NCBI GenBank assembly: GCA_036375165.1
Contig: DASUSI010000077.1
Coordinates: forward strand, 38,257 to 102,256
Source: WHSM01 sp036375165
GTDB lineage: Bacteria; Actinomycetota; Actinomycetes; Mycobacteriales; Micromonosporaceae
Direction: 5' to 3'
Length of the DNA: 64,000 nucleotides
The translations under genes and the position numbers were made by a program. Below the pieces are notes generated by a model, which was not told the DNA's origin, ran no database searches, and saw only the letters and a list, made by a program, of their open reading frames with translations. Below, in pieces: positions 26,163-34,443 of this stretch; positions within the stretch are counted from its first letter, which is position 1; every line of letters begins with the position of its first letter.

Positions 26163-26924
26163 ATGGCCTGGTCGATCGTCGAGGTGGCGCGGATGGCGAA
26201 GGTGACGTCCCGCACCCTGCGGCACTACCACGAGATCGGCCTGTTGCCGCCGGCCTGGACCGGTCCGAACGGTTACCGGTACTACGAACGGGAGCAGTTG
26301 CTCCGGCTGCAGGAGATTCTTGTGCTGCGCCAGCTCGGGCTGGGGCTGGACACGATCGCGGAGATCGTTCAGGACGGCCGGGACCGGGTGGCGGCGCTCC
26401 GGGCGCACCACACGGCCCTGCTCGCCGAGCGGGACCGGTTCCACCGGCTCGCCGACACCGTCGCCAACACCATCAGGGAACTGGAAGGAGCTGACACCGT
26501 GGCGAACGTGTCGGTGGAGCACTGGTTCACCGGGTTCGACCCGGAGGTCCAGGAGCGGGACGAGGCGGAGGCGGCCGAGCGGTGGGGCGCCGACGCGGTG
26601 CGGGCCAGCAGGGAAAAGGTCAAGGACTGGGGCCCGAAGGAGTGGGAGCGGTCGATGCAGGCGTGGGCCGCCACGCTGACCGGTCTGGTGGAACTGATCG
26701 AGGCCGGCGCGCATCCGGACGACCCGAGAGTGCTCGATGTGCTCGACGGGCACTACCGGTGGATCAGCGGGCTCGGGATGCCGACCAAGGAGTCGTACGT
26801 GGGGCTCGGCGACCTGTACGCGGATGACCCGAGGTTCCGGGCGAAGTTCGACCGTACGCATCCGGAACTGGCCGAGTTCATGCGCCAAGCGATGGCCCGG
26901 TACGTCGAGGCCAGCCTGAGCTGA
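26163..26924 (+). CDS. MerR-family regulator with TipAS effector domain
   Basis: The 253-residue regulator has the MerR winged helix at 1-70 (IVEVARMAKVTSRTLRHYHEIGLLPP), a coiled-coil dimerisation helix (about 75-115) and a TipAS-like antibiotic-binding domain (about 135-250), as in TipAL of Streptomyces, which binds thiopeptides. GGAGG lies 5 bases before the ATG. The 19-bp-spacer promoter upstream indicates autoactivation by DNA untwisting. No dedicated resistance gene is adjacent, so it may control only itself or distant genes. Confidence 0.9.
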   Translation: MAWSIVEVARMAKVTSRTLRHYHEIGLLPPAWTGPNGYRYYEREQLLRLQEILVLRQLGLGLDTIAEIVQDGRDRVAALRAHHTALLAERDRFHRLADTVANTIRELEGADTVANVSVEHWFTGFDPEVQERDEAEAAERWGADAVRASREKVKDWGPKEWERSMQAWAATLTGLVELIEAGAHPDDPRVLDVLDGHYRWISGLGMPTKESYVGLGDLYADDPRFRAKFDRTHPELAEFMRQAMARYVEASLS

Positions 26925-27030
26925 CCTCTGCGACCCTGAAAGGGTTGTGGCCTGTGCGGGGGCGAACAATCAACTTCGAGATAGTCCGACCACGATATCC
27001 GTTCTGCACGGATGGCCTGAGTTTCACGTA

Positions 27031-28188
27031 TCAGAGACTCCGGCGTCGGCGGGACTGTGCGAGCGCCTTCATGGAGGAGGACTGCGGCTGGTCCGTGCGG
27101 GGTCTGAGGTCCACGACGTTGCTGTATCCCGGACATGAGGACGGCGGTGGATGGAATGGCAGTTCGTCTGCGGTGGCGTGTTCGTTCAGGATCTGCAGCG
27201 TAAGCTCCTGGGACCATTGGGCGTCGAGCGCCAAGCGTTCAACGCTGACGCCAGGACCATACGATATCTCGATCAGTTTTCTGAGTGCCCTCGGCTTCTC
27301 CCGTGGCACGTACCCGGGTTCGGCCCTGTTCCAGCCACGAGCGGAGATCTGCTTGTAGAGACTGATGGCCCGCTCTTGATCGATCGCATTCAGTTCGCGG
27401 GCTCGGCGTATCAGAGCTTTGATCGAGACTCCCCATTGCGTCTTCAGCATCGTGAGAGAACTCAAGGTGACCTGCTTCGGCATCGAAAACCGCAAGGCCG
27501 CCAACGGAGTCAGCAACTCGGCCGCGAACTCATCTGCCTCGCGTTCCAGCTCTCTACCCGGTTTTTTGCCGCGATGCAGGATCAGATGTCCGAGTTCGTG
27601 AGCAACGCTGAACCGAAGCCGGTCCCCTGGAACATTGCCCAGGACACCGATGACCGGTGTCTCGTCCCGCCATGCGCAGAAGGCGTCCAGCGCGTCAGTG
27701 GTATGCGGTATCCCCAGGATCGTGACGCCAAGTCGTTCCACAGCGAGCAGCAGGTACGGAAGCGGCTCGTTGGCACCGAAACCGAGCAGGGGACGCAGGG
27801 CGCGGGCCGCCTGTGCCGGTGTCGACTGGTCGGCCGGCTCAAGCCGTACCGGCAACGGCTTCGCCGCCCGCTTGAGCTCCTCGTACACCTCGTTGATCAG
27901 TCGAGCCCATTGCAGGGCCGATGACTTTTCCCGCTGGGTCAGTTTGCTCCGGGCGCGGAGTTGCGGAGAGTGAGCGGCAAGACCCGGGACCGGGGGTCGG
28001 CTGAAGAATTCGGTGGTGACCCCCAACATCACGGAAAGCAGCGCGACGGTTTCCGAATCTGGCTCGGCCAGATCGGATTCGATTCGGGACAGCCGTGACT
28101 GGGTCAGCGTCGGGACCATCTCGACGAGCGCCTGCTGCGTGATCCGATGCATCTCCCGGACCTGTCGTACGCGCTCGCCATAGAACAT
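27031..28188 (-). CDS. XRE regulator fused to an ImmA/IrrE metallopeptidase
   Basis: The 385-residue protein has an N-terminal helix-turn-helix (about 5-62, RQVREMHRITQQALVEMV ... SRLSRIE). The ImmA/IrrE (DUF955) zinc-peptidase domain follows, with HELGH at 197-201 and a downstream READEFAAELL helix providing the third ligand. In ICEBs1 and Deinococcus, such peptidases cleave a repressor in response to stress. Local GC is clearly lower than in neighbours. The preceding 206-residue gene on the same strand overlaps its start by one base (TGATG), so the two are translationally coupled. Confidence 0.88.
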   Translation of the reverse strand: MFYGERVRQVREMHRITQQALVEMVPTLTQSRLSRIESDLAEPDSETVALLSVMLGVTTEFFSRPPVPGLAAHSPQLRARSKLTQREKSSALQWARLINEVYEELKRAAKPLPVRLEPADQSTPAQAARALRPLLGFGANEPLPYLLLAVERLGVTILGIPHTTDALDAFCAWRDETPVIGVLGNVPGDRLRFSVAHELGHLILHRGKKPGRELEREADEFAAELLTPLAALRFSMPKQVTLSSLTMLKTQWGVSIKALIRRARELNAIDQERAISLYKQISARGWNRAEPGYVPREKPRALRKLIEISYGPGVSVERLALDAQWSQELTLQILNEHATADELPFHPPPSSCPGYSNVVDLRPRTDQPQSSSMKALAQSRRRRSL

Positions 28189-28808
28189 CAGTCCACTTCC
28201 CCCAAGGCACGGTATTCGACATCGGGAACCAGCTCGTCCAAGTCATCTGCTCGCAGGTCCGTCATGTTACGAGACAGTCGCCCGCTCCAGTTGACCTGCA
28301 GACTCTCCTTGCGGTGGTTGCCACCCAATGGGCGTACCAAGGTCATGGGATCCACCAGGGTCCCGTGGTCGTCCCGCCATATGAGCAGTAGATTGTCGGT
28401 TTTCATACCGTCGAAGGGAGCCTGACGCCAGAAGCGCTGTCCGGACCGGGATCGTCCGGGACCCGGAATCTCGGGGTGCTGATCCGGACCAGCATCCGAG
28501 TGGCGGATGCGGACCACGAATCCGTTGTAGAGGACGATCAGAGCCGACATCGGATACCGGAAGCGGCCGTCTTCCTCTGTTGCTTGAAGTCCCTGTTCAC
28601 GAAGTCGTTGGCAGGCAACCCGCCGTACCGAGTGCAGGTAGAACCAGGGCTCGTCGCGACGGCTGAGGTCCCGGCGCGCGTGGTCCTCGTTTGTTACGTC
28701 AAGGCCGTACTGGATCGCGGCAAACACCGGGTCGATGATCGGCTGGAGGCCCCGCACGGCCTGACTGTAGGAAGCCATGTGCATAACATGCCATGCGAGT
28801 TCACCCAT
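28188..28808 (-). CDS. hypothetical protein coupled to the ImmA/IrrE gene
   Basis: The 206-residue soluble protein has no recognised domain. Notable segments are EPWFYLHSVRRVACQRL, APFDGMKTDNLLLIWRDDHG and SGRLSRNMTDLRADDLDELVPD; the C-terminus is acidic. It is expressed just upstream of and coupled to the XRE-ImmA gene, a typical arrangement for a partner such as a substrate, antitoxin or toxin, but none is demonstrated. The first ATG (28808) lacks a Shine-Dalgarno; ATG codons at 28784 and 28778 are alternatives. Confidence 0.65.
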   Translation of the reverse strand: MGELAWHVMHMASYSQAVRGLQPIIDPVFAAIQYGLDVTNEDHARRDLSRRDEPWFYLHSVRRVACQRLREQGLQATEEDGRFRYPMSALIVLYNGFVVRIRHSDAGPDQHPEIPGPGRSRSGQRFWRQAPFDGMKTDNLLLIWRDDHGTLVDPMTLVRPLGGNHRKESLQVNWSGRLSRNMTDLRADDLDELVPDVEYRALGEVD

Positions 28809-28862
28809 GAGGCGCGGACACGCAAGGGGCGGCGCCCGTCCGTCGCCGCCCCAGGAACGTGA

Positions 28863-29204
28863 TCAGTCGAAGAGATCTTCCAGGAAGCTCTTGCGGCGCT
28901 TGCGCCCGTGCCCATGCGAGTGTCCGTAACCGGGCTGCCCGTAGCCCGGCTGCGGCTGCCCGTACCCGGGCGGAGGCGGAGGCGGCGGGGCACCGTGCGG
29001 CGTTGGGGTGTGGGTCATGGGCGGGGGCGGCGCAGCGGCGGGACTGGGCGTCGGCTGGTTGTACGCGGCCTCGGCGTCGACCAGCCGCTCCAGCTCGCCC
29101 CGGTCGAGGAAAATCCCCCGGCACTCCGCGCACTGGTCGACGGTGACCCCGCTGCGCTCGTACTGCCGCATGGTGCCGTGGCACTTGGGACAGGTCATCT
29201 CCAT
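28863..29204 (-). CDS. zf-TFIIB domain protein with Pro/Gly/Tyr-rich linker
   Basis: The 113-residue protein has an N-terminal zinc ribbon (MTCPKCHG ... VDQCAECRGIFLDRGELERLVD, the zf-TFIIB signature). A Pro/Gly/Tyr/His-rich disordered segment follows, and then a basic-acidic tail (RKRRKSFLEDLFD). A leaderless TACGGT box six bases before the ATG at 29204 supports the start; M3 is an alternative. The function is unknown; members are common small metal-binding proteins. Confidence 0.85.
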   Translation of the reverse strand: MEMTCPKCHGTMRQYERSGVTVDQCAECRGIFLDRGELERLVDAEAAYNQPTPSPAAAPPPPMTHTPTPHGAPPPPPPPGYGQPQPGYGQPGYGHSHGHGRKRRKSFLEDLFD

Positions 29205-29210
29205 AAGCCG

Positions 29211-29216
29211 ACCGTA
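29211..29216 (-). promoter_or_regulatory. -10 box TACGGT of a leaderless start
   Basis: On the minus strand TACGGT ends six bases before the ATG at 29204. Confidence 0.55.
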
Positions 29217-29241
29217 CCCGGACCGGGGGATGACGGACCTA

Positions 29242-29898
29242 CTACCCGGCGGCGGCCAGCAGGTTCCGTACCTCGGAATCTGTCACCTGGTGGAAGTCCT
29301 GGTAGAAGCGGCTCACCGCGCCGAAGTCCGTCGGGGTCAACGGACAGATCATCCGGTCGGCCGCCCGATCCAACAGTTCGGCCGCCTCCACAGACCCCAC
29401 CGGCACCGCCACCACCACCGAGGACGCGCCCATCCGGTACGCCACTTCGACCGCGGCCCGCGCGGTGGCCCCGGTGGCGAGCCCGTCGTCCACCACGATG
29501 GCGACCTTTCCGGTGAGGTCGAGCGGCGGGCGGTCCGGCCGATAGGCGAGTTCCCGCCGCTGTACCTCGGCGGTCTCCCGCTCGGTCACCTGGTCGATGT
29601 CCCGCCGCGAGAGCCGGTCGGCGATCGACTGGTTCAGGACCTGGACTCCTTCCGGACCGACCGCGCCGAACGCGACCTCCGGTGCCCACGGCACGCCGAG
29701 CTTGCGTACCACCAGAACATCCAGTGGTACGTCGAGATGCCGCGCCACCTCGGCGGCGACCGGCACCCCACCGCGTACCAGACCCAGCACGACCACGTCG
29801 GAACGTCCCCGGTAGTCGGCCAGCAGGTCCCCGAGCACCGCCCCGGCGTCCTCCCGGTCCCGGTACGTCCCTGACCCCAGTTGGGTCGAGAACCTCAT
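29242..29898 (-). CDS. phosphoribosyltransferase-fold protein
   Basis: The 218-residue protein has a PRTase domain. The PRPP-binding motif VAIVVDDGLATGATARAAV is clear, preceded by VVVLGLVRGGVPVAAEVA and a GVPWAPEVAFGAVG segment. This type is often found as a stress-associated, stand-alone PRTase with unknown base. The start at 29898 (MRFSTQLGSGTYRDREDAG) matches the family N-terminus; the frame continues upstream without homology. The next gene on the minus strand, the zinc-ribbon gene, starts 37 bases downstream of its stop and has its own promoter box. Confidence 0.88.
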   Translation of the reverse strand: MRFSTQLGSGTYRDREDAGAVLGDLLADYRGRSDVVVLGLVRGGVPVAAEVARHLDVPLDVLVVRKLGVPWAPEVAFGAVGPEGVQVLNQSIADRLSRRDIDQVTERETAEVQRRELAYRPDRPPLDLTGKVAIVVDDGLATGATARAAVEVAYRMGASSVVVAVPVGSVEAAELLDRAADRMICPLTPTDFGAVSRFYQDFHQVTDSEVRNLLAAAG

Positions 29899-30386
29899 AG
29901 GTCCTGTGTACGCCTCCGACCTCGGATCGGCACGCCGACCGGCCGTGACCAGGCCGGACGGGATCAGCGCGGTTGGCTGAATCGGACACGCGGCGGGATG
30001 CCGGACACACCCGGCGCACTGGAGCGGGCCGGACGCAGAGCGGTGAGCACGCCGTACTCGTCGGTGCTGGACAGACGATCCGGGGGTTTCGGCGGATCGG
30101 GGCGCGGTGTGGTAGACAGGCAGCACGATAGCGAGTACGTGGTCACGAGTTTGGCGGCCAAACCTAAGGCCCGTCCTGACCCTGTCTTTCTGTCGTACGG
30201 GTGCCGCAGCAGACGCCACGCAGAAAATCCGTCACACTCGCGGGCGAGATCACCCGGCGTGTCTGATGTGGAGCATGGCAACCTGCTCCGTCCGCCGCAA
30301 GCTTTCAGCCTCCGTTTTTTCTCGAACATCCCTTGCGCTACGCTACGCCTCCACAGTGGACCTATCTCCTGAGAAGGTGACATGCC
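29899..30386. other. 488-bp intergenic region
   Basis: No gene that I can support. GC falls at 30120-30370, where the promoters of the phosphoribosyltransferase (minus strand) and the XRE gene (plus strand) should lie. No clear operator is seen. Confidence 0.4.
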
Positions 30387-31235
30387 ATGAGCCATGCCGC
30401 TACCCTGCGGGCGCAGTGCTTGGGGAAGCTCATGCGCGACCTGCGGGACACCGCAGGTCTGACTCTGCGGGACGCGGGCGACCACATCATGCGCGACCCG
30501 TCCACGATCAGTCGGATCGAGGCAGGCACACTTCCCGCTCGTCTTCCTGACGTTATGGAACTGCTGAATCTCTACGGCGTCGATGACTTGACTGTCCGGG
30601 CAGGTCTGGAACAGTTCACCCGCGATGTCTGGCGCAAAGGCTGGTGGGACGGTTACACGGAGATCGTCCCAGACAAGATCATTGACGCTGCCTGGCTGGA
30701 GGCGCGTGCCACGAACATCCGTCACTTCAGCACGCTCGTCCTGCCCGGTCTGGTACAGACCCCCGAATATGCGGAGGCTGTCATCCGCGCCGCCGGCCCG
30801 GAAACTTCTGACGAGCAACTGCAGCAGTGGGTCACCTTCCGAATGAAGCGGCAGGAGGTGCTCACCGGCGAAGACGCACCCGACTACCAGGTGATTCTCG
30901 ACGAGTCGGCTCTCCAGCGCGTTGTCGGAGGGCCGGTGGTCATGCGGGAGCAGCTTGCCCGCCTGCTGGACGTGTCGCGCCGTCCGAATGTCACGGTCCG
31001 CGTCCTGCCGTTTTCCACGGGTCCGCTGTCCAGTCCCGACGGCGGTTTCACGGTGTTCGCCATGCCGAACCCGTTCCCGCTCGTAGCACAGATCAACTCT
31101 GAGGGCGGGGCACTCTACCTGGAGATGCCCACGGCTGGCCGGTTCAACCAGGCGTACACCCGCCTCGAAGGTGAGGCGCTCGATGTCGAGGACTCCCAAA
31201 CATTCCTCAAGACTCGGATGGAGCAGTTCGCATGA
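30387..31235 (+). CDS. XRE-family regulator with DUF5753 domain (second pair)
   Basis: The 282-residue protein has a helix-turn-helix at about 10-65 (LGKLMRDLRDTAGLTLRDAGDHI ... STISRIEAG) and a DUF5753 domain (VLPGLVQTPEYAEAVIR; MKRQEVL; VLPFSTG). It is paralogous to the regulator at 4222-5043 but only moderately similar. AAGGTGA lies upstream of the ATG, and a four-base overlap couples it to its DUF397 partner. GC is lower than the window average, consistent with an accessory pair. Confidence 0.9.
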   Translation: MSHAATLRAQCLGKLMRDLRDTAGLTLRDAGDHIMRDPSTISRIEAGTLPARLPDVMELLNLYGVDDLTVRAGLEQFTRDVWRKGWWDGYTEIVPDKIIDAAWLEARATNIRHFSTLVLPGLVQTPEYAEAVIRAAGPETSDEQLQQWVTFRMKRQEVLTGEDAPDYQVILDESALQRVVGGPVVMREQLARLLDVSRRPNVTVRVLPFSTGPLSSPDGGFTVFAMPNPFPLVAQINSEGGALYLEMPTAGRFNQAYTRLEGEALDVEDSQTFLKTRMEQFA

Positions 31236-31477
31236 CGCACTCAGCAGCCTTTGACGTGAATCCTGAGGACTTGGCCCTGGTGCGGTGGCAGGTGAGCAGC
31301 CGTAGCACCAACGGTGGTGGAAACTGCGTCGAGGCGGGTCCGCTCAACGACGGCACGGGCCGCGTAGCGCTTCGCCACAGCGAGCACCCTTCCGGTCCGG
31401 TGATCATCTACACCCGCGCGGAGTGGGACGCCTTCGTGGCGGGTGCCAAGGACAACGAATTCGACTTCAACGGATAA
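31232..31477 (+). CDS. DUF397 protein (second pair)
   Basis: The 81-residue protein has the DUF397 signature W-x-x-S-S-R-S-T-N-G-G-G-N-C, then ALRHSEHPSGPVIIYTRAEWDAFVAGAKDNEFD. It is longer at the N-terminus than the copy at 5040. ATGA overlap with the XRE gene implies coupled translation. Confidence 0.9.
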   Translation: MTHSAAFDVNPEDLALVRWQVSSRSTNGGGNCVEAGPLNDGTGRVALRHSEHPSGPVIIYTRAEWDAFVAGAKDNEFDFNG

Positions 31478-31770
31478 CCAACTCGCCCCTTGCCTGACCC
31501 CGGCCGAACCTCGACCGCGGCGACCCGTACGGGACGTGACGATCCTCCGTGGACCGTGGCCTCGCGCCCGGTGGACGTTCCATATCGGACACCCGGGTCA
31601 TCGACCGGCTGTGACCTGTGGTGATGTGTGCGCCGCGGGGATGGCATTGGTCCCGTCGGAACAGGCCCATCGACAGCTGGTGTGGGTACTTCCGCCTCCA
31701 CCGGCCACTGCTCTCCTTTCAGGAGACTGGGGTCGTAAAGGAAAGTGAAGGATTCGCCAGGGAGGCGGAC
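31478..31770. other. 293-bp intergenic region
   Basis: No gene is supported; in-frame codons upstream of 31771 lack coding character. I see no clear terminator after the DUF397 gene. Confidence 0.4.
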
Positions 31771-32283
31771 GTGAAGCGTAATCGGGTCCTGTACACACTG
31801 CTCTCGGTGGGTGCGATCGGCACCTTCTTCGGCCACGGCATGTGGGCGATCGGAGGCAAGGAGTCGTTCGTCGAGCTGTTCACCGGCTCGTTCAAGAACG
31901 TGCTTGGTGTCACCGTCGCCACCGACACAGCAACCACCTGGGTGAAGGGCATCGGCTGGCTCGACATCACCCTGAGCATCGTCATGCTGCTCATGCTGAT
32001 CGGCAACGTGCAGGCCAGGGGGGCTCTGTACCGGTTGGCCTACAGCCCGCTCGCCGTCACCATCTACGCCTGGGGTGTGCTCTGGGGCTTTGCCACCGCA
32101 GCCTCCCGGGTGACCGCGGCCGGCGTGTTCATGCCTGAGATCTGGGACCTGGTGGAACGGGCACCGAACTTCATGCTCCCCGCCGCGCTGGTGTACCTGG
32201 TCTACCACCACCGCTTGGACCACACCCACACCGCGACGACCACCGAGGCGCTCGGCCGCCCGGAGGCCCAGCCCACCCGGTAA
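31771..32283 (+). CDS. membrane protein, unknown function
   Basis: The 170-residue protein has about four or five membrane helices: residues 7-25, 60-77, 86-105, 110-125 and 138-152. Conserved-looking features are FGHGMWAIGGKESFVEL and WVKGIGWLD. GGAGG lies five bases before the GTG at 31771, which fixes the start. I do not recognise the family. A strong hairpin terminator follows. Confidence 0.75.
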   Translation: MKRNRVLYTLLSVGAIGTFFGHGMWAIGGKESFVELFTGSFKNVLGVTVATDTATTWVKGIGWLDITLSIVMLLMLIGNVQARGALYRLAYSPLAVTIYAWGVLWGFATAASRVTAAGVFMPEIWDLVERAPNFMLPAALVYLVYHHRLDHTHTATTTEALGRPEAQPTR

Positions 32284-32295
32284 CTCCGACACCAA

Positions 32296-32338
32296 CAGCT
32301 ACCCGTGCAGCCGGCCAACTGGCCGGCTGCACAGCTGT
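32296..32338 (+). terminator. terminator hairpin
   Basis: A perfect 13-bp stem (32305-32317 with 32320-32332) is extended by an outer ACAGCT/AGCTGT pairing after a four-base bulge. Confidence 0.8.
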
Positions 32339-32383
32339 GTCCAGAATGGGGATCTTTCGCAGGTGACGCTCGTCCCGCGGCAC

Positions 32384-32389
32384 TACGAT
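32384..32389 (+). promoter_or_regulatory. -10 box TACGAT of a leaderless start
   Basis: TACGAT ends seven bases before the ATG at 32397. Confidence 0.6.
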
Positions 32390-32396
32390 CGCGTTC

Positions 32397-32864
32397 ATGG
32401 CAGGCGAGACGTACACCGTCGAGCGGTCGGTGAGGATCGAGGCGCCACAGGCGCGCATCTACCACCAGATCACCGACTTCCACAACTGGACGAGCTGGTC
32501 GCCGTGGGAGGACCTGGATCCCCAGCTCAAGCGCAGCTACTCCGGAGCCGCTTCAGGCACCGGCGCACGGTACGCATGGTCCGGCAACCGCAAGGTCGGC
32601 CAAGGTCGGATGGAGATCGTCGAGGCGGTCGAACCATCGCTGGTACGGGTCGACCTGGTCTTCGAGAAGCCGTGGAAAGCGCGTAACGACACCAGGTTCA
32701 TCATCGAACCGGAGGGCTCCGGGTCCCGCGTCACCTGGTCCATGACCGGCAGGAACACCCTGATGACCAGGGTCATGGGGGTCTTCACGTCGATGGACAG
32801 GTTTGTCGGCCCGGACTTCGAGAAGGGCTTGGCGCGGCTGAAGGCCACCACGGAACGGGCTTGA
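32397..32864 (+). CDS. SRPBCC-family protein
   Basis: The 155-residue START/Bet v1-like fold protein has the family pattern YTVERSVRIEAPQARIYHQITDFHNWTSWSPWEDLD at the N-terminus and VTWSMTGRN plus an amphipathic C-terminal helix. Related proteins bind hydrophobic ligands or act as polyketide cyclase-like enzymes. It is leaderless and ends where the convergent fluoride channel gene ends (adjacent bases), leaving no intergenic space. Confidence 0.85.
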   Translation: MAGETYTVERSVRIEAPQARIYHQITDFHNWTSWSPWEDLDPQLKRSYSGAASGTGARYAWSGNRKVGQGRMEIVEAVEPSLVRVDLVFEKPWKARNDTRFIIEPEGSGSRVTWSMTGRNTLMTRVMGVFTSMDRFVGPDFEKGLARLKATTERA

Positions 32865-33233
32865 TCAAGCGGTCAGCGCGTCGCCCAGCCAGAGACCGAA
32901 AGCCGCCGCGCACAGCGTGGCGACCAGGTTCGTCACCACGTTGAGCGCGGCGTGCCGGTGGGCGTCGCCCCGGATCAGGCCCACGGTCTCGTACCCGAAG
33001 GTGGAGTACGTGGACAGCGCGCCGGCCAGGCCGGTGCCGAGCAGTGCGTACCACGGGGGTGGCAGGGCGGTGGCGGCCCCGGTGAGCATCCCGAGCAGCA
33101 GCGACGCGGCGATGTTGACCACGAGGGTGCCCCACGGGAACACCGGATCCAGCCGGGTCGTGATCGCCCGGTCCGTGAGGTAGCGCAACGGTGCTCCGAC
33201 CGCTCCGCCGAGCAGCACCAGCAGCAGGGTCAC
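32865..33233 (-). CDS. crcB: fluoride channel FluC/CrcB, copy 2
   Basis: The 122-residue membrane protein has four helices and the FluC family motifs GGAVGAPLRYLTDR, FPWGTLVVN and TGLAGALSTYSTFGYE. Two-gene arrangements often form heterodimeric dual-topology channels that export fluoride. Its start overlaps the upstream crcB by four bases. Confidence 0.93.
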   Translation of the reverse strand: MTLLLVLLGGAVGAPLRYLTDRAITTRLDPVFPWGTLVVNIAASLLLGMLTGAATALPPPWYALLGTGLAGALSTYSTFGYETVGLIRGDAHRHAALNVVTNLVATLCAAAFGLWLGDALTA

Positions 33234-33646
33234 GCTTCCTGCCCGGCGTACTCGAGGATCGGGCTGAGCGCGAGTCGGGTGGCGGTCATGCCCAGCCAGG
33301 TGGCGGCCAGGGCGCTCACCGCAGTACCGAGCAGGTAGCCGGCGGCAACCACCGGACGACCGGCCTGCAGCAGCGTGGCCACCCCCACCGCGTACGTGGA
33401 AAAGGTCGTGAACCCGCCCAGCACCCCCGTCCCCAGGAACGGCCGCAGCAACGGGTGCCCGGCCCGGACCTCGGTGACCAGCACCATCAGGACCCCGATC
33501 AAGGCACAGCCAACGCCGTTCGCCATAAACGTCGGCCAGTCGAAACCCGCCGGGGTCGCCGGCCAGGCCACCCCGGTCCCGTAGCGGGCGGCCGAGCCGA
33601 GCCCGCCGCCGGCCGCGATCACTGCCAGGACCCGAGCCGTTGACAT
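33230..33646 (-). CDS. crcB: fluoride channel FluC/CrcB, copy 1
   Basis: The 138-residue protein has four helices and motifs GGGLGSAARYGTGV, FMANGVGCALIG and GVLGGFTTFSTYAV. It is co-transcribed with copy 2. A TAGCGT box seven bases before the ATG at 33646 indicates a leaderless transcript. There is no fluoride riboswitch-like leader because the transcript would start at the codon. Confidence 0.93.
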   Translation of the reverse strand: MSTARVLAVIAAGGGLGSAARYGTGVAWPATPAGFDWPTFMANGVGCALIGVLMVLVTEVRAGHPLLRPFLGTGVLGGFTTFSTYAVGVATLLQAGRPVVAAGYLLGTAVSALAATWLGMTATRLALSPILEYAGQEA

Positions 33647-33653
33647 GCCCGGG

Positions 33654-33659
33654 ACGCTA
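33654..33659 (-). promoter_or_regulatory. -10 box TAGCGT of the leaderless crcB pair
   Basis: On the minus strand TAGCGT ends seven bases before the ATG at 33646. Confidence 0.6.
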
Positions 33660-33663
33660 GCGG

Positions 33664-34443
33664 TCAGCCGGCGTGGAACCCCAGCCCGTTGCCCGAGGGA
33701 TGGGTCACAGTGAGCGCGTCGCGGTCGATCCGGAACCTGACCGGGCCGTCCAGGACCGCGAGCACCTTCCGCTCCAGCGTGTCCCGTTCCTTGCCACAGG
33801 ACATCTTTGTGACGGCCAGGTCGCGGAACGTCACCGTGTCACCCGCGACCGAATAGTTGCCGTCCGGACCGCCGCCGAACTGGTTACAGCCGGCGTTGCC
33901 GCTGGCCAGCCCGTCCTTGCCGAACGTGATCCAGGCGCGGGCACCGGTGGGCAGCGACGATGCGGTCTCGCCCTCGATCAGGGTGTCCAGGACCCACTTC
34001 GTGGCGGTCAGCGGCTTGCCCGGCTCGGCGGACCTGCGGTCCAGCAACGTGATCCGGGTTCTACCGCCACTGAGGACCAGTTCATCCCCGGACTGTTGCC
34101 ACTCGGGTCCGTCGGCGAGGAACCCGAGCAGCCATTCGTCCTGCGCCATCAGTTCCGGCGTACACGCCATCTCGGTGCCGCCGACACCGTCCACCAGCAG
34201 CCGCTCCCCTTCCAGTCTGGCGTTGCCGAACAGGTGGTTGCAGCCGGCATAGGCGCCGATCTGACCGTCTGTGAAACTGAGTTCGATCCGGGTGTTCGGT
34301 TCCAGGTCGCGGCCTTCCACGCTGGTGGAGAGGAAGCTACTGCCCTCCGGAAGCTGCCCCGGGTTTCCGCCCGGTGCGGTGCCGCGACCGCAGCCGGCCA
34401 GCATGCCGAGAGCGACCACTGTCGCCACCGTGATGAGCCTCAT
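33664..34443 (-). CDS. lipoprotein with two META (HslJ-like) domains
   Basis: The 259-residue protein has a lipobox (MLAGC, Cys about residue 18) and two META/DUF306 repeats. The first has the core IGAYAGCNHLFGNARLEGERL ... MACTPELM, and the second ASGNAGCNQFGGG ... TKMSCGKERD. Similar domains occur in the heat-shock protein HslJ; the function is unclear. The ATG at 34443 overlaps the stop of the upstream membrane protein gene by four bases, indicating an operon. Confidence 0.85.
   Translation of the reverse strand: MRLITVATVVALGMLAGCGRGTAPGGNPGQLPEGSSFLSTSVEGRDLEPNTRIELSFTDGQIGAYAGCNHLFGNARLEGERLLVDGVGGTEMACTPELMAQDEWLLGFLADGPEWQQSGDELVLSGGRTRITLLDRRSAEPGKPLTATKWVLDTLIEGETASSLPTGARAWITFGKDGLASGNAGCNQFGGGPDGNYSVAGDTVTFRDLAVTKMSCGKERDTLERKVLAVLDGPVRFRIDRDALTVTHPSGNGLGFHAG

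Noticed and set aside
29881..30372. Plus-strand 163-residue ORF in the gap before the second XRE gene
   Set aside because: No RBS, low-GC third positions, overlaps the phosphoribosyltransferase start.
33647..33663. Fluoride riboswitch for the crcB pair
   Set aside because: Only 17 bases separate crcB from the neighbouring gene and the transcript looks leaderless.
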